From Trebouxia sp. TZW2008 (Eukaryota; Chlorophyta; Trebouxiophyceae; Trebouxiales; Trebouxiaceae): 64,000 bases of DNA. Each line of letters begins with the position of its first letter. Position 1 is the first letter of the stretch. Positions 57,149 through 64,000 of this stretch are shown here, piece by piece. The stretch spans positions 1 through 64,000 of the forward strand of contig BDIU01000034.1 in assembly GCA_002118135.1 (NCBI GenBank), written 5' to 3'. The notes under the pieces were generated by a model that was not told where the DNA came from, did not search any database, and saw only the letters and a program-made list of their open reading frames with translations. The position numbers and the translations under genes are program-made.

Positions 57149-60100
57149 ATGTCCGACGTTAACGTCAAACGGCAGCGGAAGCTTTCCGCAGCCGATATAG
57201 CAAAGGTGATTTTGACCGCTTTTGAGGGTCTTTGCTCATTGCGCATACCTTGTCGATCTGCTGACACCAATACATGCTTGACAGGCTGCAGACCTAGAGC
57301 AATTCTTGTTCGGCAGCAGCGCAAATGCCCCTGCTGGCTTCAGCAAGCAAGATACAGGCTCTCTCCATGCAGGGGTAGGCATGTCTGTCTCCGCCTCTGT
57401 CTGATCCATTGCCTGCTTGCTTCTATGCTAAAAGCCAGTGCTGCAAGCCTTGTTAGCTCAGCTCTCCATGCTGGCAAGCCAGCCAATACCAAAATATATA
57501 CACCCAGATTGCACCATGGCTCATACATGCTCCATTTTGGCTGCAATGCTGAATGTAGGCAGATGAGTTGTCATGGGAAGAAGACGCTCAGCCTTTAGCA
57601 TGGGAAGAAGACCGCACACCAGCTGCACTTGAATCAGACGCTGACAGCAGTGATGCATCTGAAGATGAAGCAGCGCAGCAGCCTGCAAAAGCAGCTACTG
57701 GCCGCAGACCTGTCTGGGATGATCCAGATGATGTCACAGCTCAAGTCAACATTGCTGCTCAGCCTCGGCTCAGGAAGCTTAGGCAGACGGAGCAAGATGG
57801 CATTGTATCAGGTATGCTGTCGTGACAGCTGATCAGACTTTGGTCTGACTGCTGCACTCATTCTGCCTTGCTTTTGGGAACTGCTGTCTTTGATCTTGTC
57901 TTCAACTTCAACCATGCTCTGGGATTGTCCACTTATGCTACAATGCATTCGTAAAAGCGTGACACTCAGCGTTTACTCACACCTTTGCCTCCCTGCTACA
58001 TTCCGCTACCTGCATGCACTTTGCTGAGCATCACAAACTTTGCCATATTGATTGTGCACAATAGTGTGCAAATTCTCTGTGCTGATCAATTAGTGATTGC
58101 ATGTGCAGGCAAAGAGTATGAAGCCAGGTTGCGGCAACAGCATACAAAGCTTCATCCAAGAACCTCCTGGGCGCGTGTAGACAAGAAGAAAGCGGCCAAG
58201 AAATGCAGAGGCTTTGGCGAAGACAGCAGCGACGAGTAAGCGCTAATCGCTGCCTATTTCGTGTCATCCATGCTGCTGGTCTCCATCAAAATGGATGAAT
58301 AGAAACCTCATGTGATGGTGCACTTCAGATCAGAACACAGTCAACACCAATTCACCACATACATATCCTGCATGCTATGCACATGTTTTTTGGTGTGTGC
58401 CGCGTCTTGATATAATTTCCGGTGTACTGCAGAAGCAGTGAAGAAGCTGAGGTGGACATCCTGTCAGGGGCAGGGGCACTTCTGGGCAGGAACAAGCGTC
58501 TGGCCCCAGGCCTGATCGAGACCACCCGGCTAAGGGATGCCAACCAGCAGGAGCCCAGTAAGGCTGTTGTGCAGTCTGTGGAGTTTCACCCAAATGGCCA
58601 ACTGCTGCTTACTGCTGGCCTGGATAAGAGGCTGCGCTTGTTCCAGGTATCTGTCACCATATCACCACCACGATTGCCATTGCCAAGCACCATCACTGAC
58701 ATCATCTTGCTGTCTTAAAGCAACCACTTGTCACAACAAAAGCCTTGTCCAAATCCGTAGGGCATCTACATCCCTCACATGCATGATCTGATAAGCGCTC
58801 CCCAGATGGCTGCAACAGATTCAGTAATGCATTGACATGCTCCACTTGCTTTGGACATGCAGACACACTGTGATGCATCATCAGAGAGACATATGCTCCC
58901 TCGAACTCGTACGTGTTTGCCCTGAGGCAACTGATGCTTCCTGCCACAGCAACACAAAGAGCCTTCTGTTTTACAGCACACAAGACACCATGCAATGACA
59001 AGCAATGCCTAGGGTATCTAGGCTGGTGGGTGGCTAAGCTGTTTGCCTCCTGATGCAGGTGGATGGCATTGAGAACCCCAAGGTGCAAAGCGTGTACTTC
59101 CCAGAAACTCCCTTGCACAAGGCTGCCTTCGCCAATGCTGGCGCACAGGTCAGTCTCAAAGCAGCTTGCAATACATGCATCAGATGATACCTTTGTTTCA
59201 CCCCATGCATTCCTCTGTGGCAGGACAGTAACAGTCATTGTGTTGCACAGCAGATGCAGCGCACAATAGATCTCCTTGCACAAGGCTACCTTTGCCAATG
59301 CTGGGACACAAGTCAGTCCAAAATCACCCTGCACTGCATGCTTCAGCTGCTCACTCATCACAGCAGCGGCTCGATTGACCAATGGCATGTCAAGCGGCAA
59401 TGCGCTGTGGTAACAGCACCTGCAGTGACCTATAGACAGAATGCTCATCAGACATCAGGCACGCAAATGATGGCCTCAATCACCTTGTGCATGTCAGCGC
59501 ATTGGCAACAGCTGCTACAGATGGGGTTTGATGCATTGCAGAAGCAGCTGCTGGTTTGATGCTGCATGCATGCTTCCAGCTCATGGCCAAACCAAGCTGC
59601 TGCACAGAGCTGATTTGACGCAAAGTTCGTTTATGCCTAATTTTGTGGTAAGCGCTGCGTCAAGTGAGTACATTCATCAGGGCTTGACTTGCAAGGAGTG
59701 GAATTTGCCTGCCCTAGGTAGTAGCGGCTGGGCGGCGCAAATGCTTCTATATTTACGACCTGGCGGCGTCACGGGTGGAAAAAGTGCAAGGCATTTTAGG
59801 CAGAGAAGAAAAGAGCTTTGAGAGCTTTGTCACCTGCCCATCTAGCAGCAGCCCATTAGTTGCGTTTTTGGGCAATGAGGGGTGTGTGCCTTTGGTGTCG
59901 CTCAAGTCTAGGCAGAGCGTGACCACACTGAAGATGAACGGGACTGTCAGGACAGCAGCCTTCACTGCAAATGGCCAGGAGCTACTCACTTCAGGCATGT
60001 CAAAAGCTGTTCACTGTGTGCGTCCATTGGAACCTTGCGCACTGTCATGACTCCTGTGTCAGCGTCATGGGTCAAGTCATGTATGGGATGTATTTGCTGC

Positions 60101-60855
60101 TATAAATGGATCAGTGTGTGTAGACATGATTGCTGCATTGATTGGCATACGCGCTGCGTTCACATCGCTTTGTTCTTGCTGTTATTCTGTCCAGGTTCCT
60201 TGAGCCAGCAGAGCATGTGAACGGTTCCTTGGATCATGTAGCGCTACACGACGCCACATGCACTGACTCTGGCATCGTCTCTTGTGTACAGATGCTCTCG
60301 CGCCCAAGACATCAAGGTCAAAAGGTTGTGCTCAGGTGCTTGGCTTGATGTCGTGCAGGTGGCGATGGAGTGGTACATACCTGGGACCTGCGCACAGGGC
60401 GGTGCATCGATAGGCAGGTTGATGTGGGCTGTATCAACAGCACAGCCCTTACCTGCTCCAACACAGGCAGCCTCTTTGCAACAGGCTCCAACAGTGGTGT
60501 GGTTAACATCTATGACAGGCAGCAAAACCCCTTGCTAGAGCCACCAGTCAGCATACCAAGCGCAGCACGGCCTTCAAATCCCTTGCACACTTTCATGAAC
60601 TTAACCACCACAGTTGACAGCCTGGCATTCAGCCCTGATACGCAACTGCTGGCAATGGGTTCCAGACTGAAGAAGGATTCACTGAGATTGGTGCATGTAC
60701 CCTCGTTTACAGTTTTCCAGAATTGGCCCACATCCAGAACGCCCCTAGGGTATGTGCATTCTGTGTGCTTCAGTCCCAAAGGCGGTTTCTTAGCTGCAGG
60801 AAATGCCAAAGGCAAAGTCCTTCTGTATCGGTTGCACCACTACCCAGAGATATAG
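57149..60855 (+). CDS. UTP18: U3 snoRNA-associated WD-repeat protein UTP18
   Basis: Component of the small-subunit processome in the nucleolus, needed for early 18S rRNA maturation. Seven exons in phase: 57149-57205, 57559-57811, 58109-58235, 58433-58646, 59059-59148, 59718-59994, 60359-60855, about 504 residues, normal for the family. The N-terminal third is acidic and disordered (SDASEDEAAQQP, GRRPVWDDPDD), followed by RLRQQHTKLHPRTSWARV, typical of UTP18. WD-repeat blades follow: SVEFHPNGQLLLTAGLDKRL, GGDGVVHTWDLRTGRC, LFATGSNSGVVNIYD and CFSPKGGFLAAGNAKGKVLL. The intron after 59994 appears to use a GC donor (CAG/GCATGT). Intron 5 holds a copy of the exon 5 end. Confidence 0.96.
59105..59335 (+). 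repeat. donor-side copy of UTP18 exon 5
   Basis: The exon end at 59109-59160 (LHKAAFANAGAQ plus GTCAGT) is repeated at about 59271-59330, with GTCAGT kept, about 162 bases downstream. Confidence 0.85.
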
Positions 60856-61247
60856 GGTGTATACTGTTTGATGTTTGTGTTTTTGACAGTCAACCGTATT
60901 CCGATGTCACAATCCAAAAGGCTTAAGGCAAGCGTTTTGATCTGCTTCTCTTGAACTGTTAGACAGTGAAACACACCTGGACAGTGAGAAAAGTATAGCA
61001 ATTAATCAAAACGAAAGTACAATCACAGCCTTGACAAATGAATTAACATGAGTGCAAAGCATTCGATCCCTTTTGCAATTGAGCCAAGTTGTGACGAATG
61101 CCATGAAGATTCAGATGGCTGCGTGCTGCTGGCCACTGGACTCGAGCATGATTATATCAAGCTTTTTGTGCATATGCGTGTCCCAAAGTTTGGATTCAAA
61201 GTTGTCTTGTGCATGCAACAAAGGAGTGCTGAAGAAAGCTGATGCAG
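60856..61247. other. intergenic stretch
   Basis: Holds the 3' end of UTP18 and the upstream region of the coiled-coil gene. A 64-codon + frame from 61048 (MSAKHSIPFAIEPSCDECH) is open but unplaced. Confidence 0.35.
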
Positions 61248-63862
61248 ATGCCTGATTGCTCAAAGTTCAAGGTAAGGCCCTGGGAGCCTCTGGCAAGTTG
61301 CACAGTCAGGTGCACCGTCTTAGCTTACTAAGAAGCAGAAGAACACGATTTCGCGAGCTTGCTAGTCAAACTGTGCTGAGGCGTACGATCATTCGCTATT
61401 CACGGCACGGGACATCGTCAAATTTAGTCGAACAAATAGTGTTCCGAGACTCGACGACGGATCGTGCGTTGGCAGCTGCAGAGTCGCGAGCTGAGCAGCT
61501 CGAGCTGGAGCTGAAGCAGATCACTGCTTTGTACAGTGAGTCGCAGAACACCTCAGCTCTGCTGGTGGCGCACTTGGAGGTATGTCAGGTTACACTACAA
61601 TGAGCACAGTCTGCTTGTTTCTTTGCTTGGTTTTGAGGCTGTTCTGGTCGGGATGACAGGTCTTGCTGGCCAGAGCAATATACTGCAGTTGTTTTGTGTT
61701 GTTGCTCACAACAAGGATGTCAGACAATATATGCAGCTTTAGCCTGCGCAATCTTACCACAAGTTTGACCTTTTTGTGACACTGCTGTGACACTGATGCT
61801 CTGCAGGCTGAGAAGAAGGACTTGATGGCTACCGTGCACATCAAGGAGCAGGAAGTGTACACTCTGCAAGCAGACTTGGCTGATATGCATACTACCAAGA
61901 GCAGAACGCAGTCAAGGTCAGAGAGACCGGTTTATCATTGCAGCCTTGGATGTGGTTGCATGGCTGTGCAGCTCAATTGACATGTCAATGCAGCAAGCCT
62001 TTCTTACAGCTTTCATGGCTACTGACACAGTTACGCAAGCTGCCCGTCCATCATTGTGTTTGCGCTGCCAGGCTTAAGAAAGAGCTGTCCCATCTTCATA
62101 AATGTCTTCACAGAGAGTCATTCAGTAGCATCGTGAGTGGTGCACTCATGCAACTTTTGGCACACCGTTTGCTGGCTGTGCTGCTGATTGCTGGGGCACT
62201 GTTCTGCTCTGAGGATGTCATCCGCTCAAGGGACCTGAGTGCTTGCAGCTCAAGTTGTTGCACGCATCTAAACACAAACGATTCGTTGACATCCCAAGAT
62301 CACTCGACACGCTGCGTGTATCTCCTCTCCAAAGCATTTGAGATGTCATGGGGAGCATTGTGCTGTTGAAAACTTGCCTACTTTCAACAACAGTGAGCTC
62401 TTGAGTCATCAGCAAATGCTTTCTAACACCTTGCTGTTGATGTGCAGGAGCGCCTGGAAGCACAGCAGATTAGAATTTTTGAGCTGCAATATGAGCAACA
62501 CAAGCAGACAGTGGTTCAGAAGGACCTGAGACGGTCTATTTCCAGCATGTGGCGGGGCACAGTAAGCATGAGCCTCCAGCTTTAACACAGAAACAGGGCT
62601 GTGCAGGCCTTGGAAACACAGCTAGCAGATTCAAAGGCTGCCACAGATGCTGCAGAAATCAGGTGCCTTCTCCAAGCTGCTCAAAGCTTGCCAGGTCACA
62701 CATGGCGGCAACAGCACCTGTTTGCCTTGCATGTTCAGTATAGCTGGTTCAAAGCAGCTTCTGACACACTTGCCTGGATGAACCTCGTTGAGCCTGTAGA
62801 TCACACGCACTGGACTTCAGAGCCTGCCTAGCAAGATTGTGCAGTGAGTGAATGGTCCCTATACTGTGTTGCTTTGCACAAGGCAGCAATGCCGAAGGCT
62901 AGACATATGTATTGTCACGATTTCTTGCAATTAGATTAGCAAGATGACTGTGTTTTGAGGACGGCTTGATTCAATATGCACTGTGCCACAGGTGCACAGG
63001 ACTGGAGGAAAGCCTGAAAGATGCAGAGGCAAAAGCCAAGCAGCAGACAGTGACTTACAGTGAGGTCAGCAGCATTGCAGTGCAAATAGGGCATTGTGCA
63101 GCGCATCTAACATGCATTGCATGATGGGGTATCTCCTCATGCTTGATGGCATTGCATCCTTGATTTTGCACAATGTGATTGTCAGCAGACTGATCTTCAT
63201 GTTCTCATCAAACAGCTGCTGCGCATGGCGTTGTTGAAGCCAAGCGAGCTATGTACAGTGCCTAGTCCATCACCTCCTTCCACCACCTAACTCTGCCAAC
63301 ATCACCTTCATCAGTCAATGCCCATGCTTTTCGCCATGCATGTATTTATAAGCCTGAGATTGCGATGTTGCAGCTCATGTGCAAACAAGACCACCGTAAA
63401 ATCACCCTTTTCCTCTGTATATATCTGAGCAATCCTTTGCTTTGCCCTGCTCATGTGATACATCAGCTCAGAAGAGATTATGACGGTCAATGCGAACGTC
63501 AGTAGGGTAGACTTGCATGGTTTTGATGTCGGTATGTTCAGCAGGAGCAGGCAAGGCTAAGGCAGCGCCAAGAAGAGCTGGAGCATGCTAACCAAGCAGC
63601 TGCAATGGAGATCAGCAGCTTGAAGCAGCGCCTGAACGAGCAAAAGGGCACCAATGCCGCTCGTATCCAGGTATATGTGCTGCTTGTGCTCTGCCTGTAT
63701 CTGTGAGACATGGCTGTGCTCGGCTCGGATGCTGCTCCTGCATTTTGACCACTTGAGTTTTGCAAAAAGTTGGAGCATGCTGACCAAGCAGCTGCAGAGG
63801 ACGTCGGTTGCTTGAAGCAGCGTCTGAGGGAGCAAAAGGGCACCAATGCCGCTCTGGTCCAG
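61248..63862 (+). CDS. coiled-coil protein, unknown function (continues past the window)
   Basis: I do not recognise the family. In-phase exons are: one ending at 61579 (start unresolved, reading SRAEQLELELKQITALYSES), 61807-61916, 62072-62132, 62448-62561, 62607-62662, 62992-63064, 63545-63670 and 63770-63862. Sequence is rich in Glu, Lys, Gln and Leu with heptad-like spacing (AEKKDLMATVHIKEQEVYTL, RLKKELSHLH, ERLEAQQIRIFELQYEQHKQ), so a long coiled coil is likely, perhaps a centrosomal, flagellar or vesicle-tether protein. That is inference only. The ATG at 61248 opens a short exon ending at a GTAAGG donor, but I could not phase it to the next exon. The last two exons are tandem duplicates. 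Confidence 0.55.
63570..63862 (+). repeat. in-frame tandem exon duplication in the coiled-coil gene
   Basis: 63583-63670 and 63770-63862 are close copies (LEHANQAAAMEISSLKQRL and LEHADQAAAEDVGCLKQRL, both ending in KGTNAA then CAG). The second copy is 93 bases, a multiple of three, has no stop, keeps an AG before it and a GTAACA donor after it, and could be spliced in. Confidence 0.82.
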
Positions 63863-64000
63863 GTAACAGCAGCAGGAAGCACTGTGCATTTCAATGACAC
63901 TGGACAGGAAAGAATGTTTTCCACACTGTCATTATGCTTCCTCACAGACTGCCAGCATGCTTTCACACAGACCTTGCCTGGGTGCTGCCTGTGCATCAAC
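63863..64000. other. intron of the coiled-coil gene at the window edge
   Basis: Follows the GTAACA donor at 63863. Nothing is recognised. The gene presumably continues to the right. Confidence 0.4.

Overview
This is a eukaryotic nuclear window, almost certainly from a green alga. A trebouxiophyte would fit, but I cannot place it more closely from sequence alone. The evidence is: many short exons in GT-AG introns (plus two likely GC-AG introns), usually with TGCAG-type acceptors; a plant-type chloroplast MGDG synthase with a transit-peptide-like first exon; a nuclear protein resembling plant ASG1; and Q/S/A-rich low-complexity coding sequence. I see no bacterial operons, tRNA or rRNA genes, CRISPR arrays or transposon ORFs. 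Exon models were built by hand, matching reading phase across every junction.

Layout. 293-4626 (+) MGDG synthase; 5001-7216 (+) disordered acidic protein of unknown function; 8435-11853 (+) ASG1-like protein; 12919-18717 (-) EXD3/MUT-7-like exonuclease; 19501-22143 (-) TauD/TfdA dioxygenase; 22144-25823 mostly unassigned, with a triple CACGTG cluster and a possible unresolved + strand gene; 25824-35767 (-) splicing factor PRP40; 36140-36354 (+) a 46-aa protein; 36355-38064 repeat-rich; 38065-42232 (-) TPR plus beta-helix protein; 42900-43600 (+) small secretory-pathway membrane protein; 44819-56726 (-) GH38 alpha-mannosidase; 57149-60855 (+) UTP18; 61248 to the window end (+) a coiled-coil protein that runs off the window. 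Three head-to-head pairs (35767/36140, 42232/42900, 56726/57149) share short intergenic spaces.

The genes are ordinary housekeeping genes (galactolipid synthesis, splicing, ribosome biogenesis, glycan turnover) and do not form a pathway.

The striking feature is in the introns. In most of the long genes, introns next to an exon carry one to four extra, decaying copies of that exon's edge together with its splice site, about 40-190 bp apart. Donor-side copies lie downstream of the exon and acceptor-side copies lie upstream. Some copies span a whole exon and have lost one splice site; one, at the right end of the window, keeps both sites and its reading frame. I call these exon-edge echoes. They look like a continuing process of local tandem duplication that lengthens introns and sometimes adds exons. 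They are the main result here.
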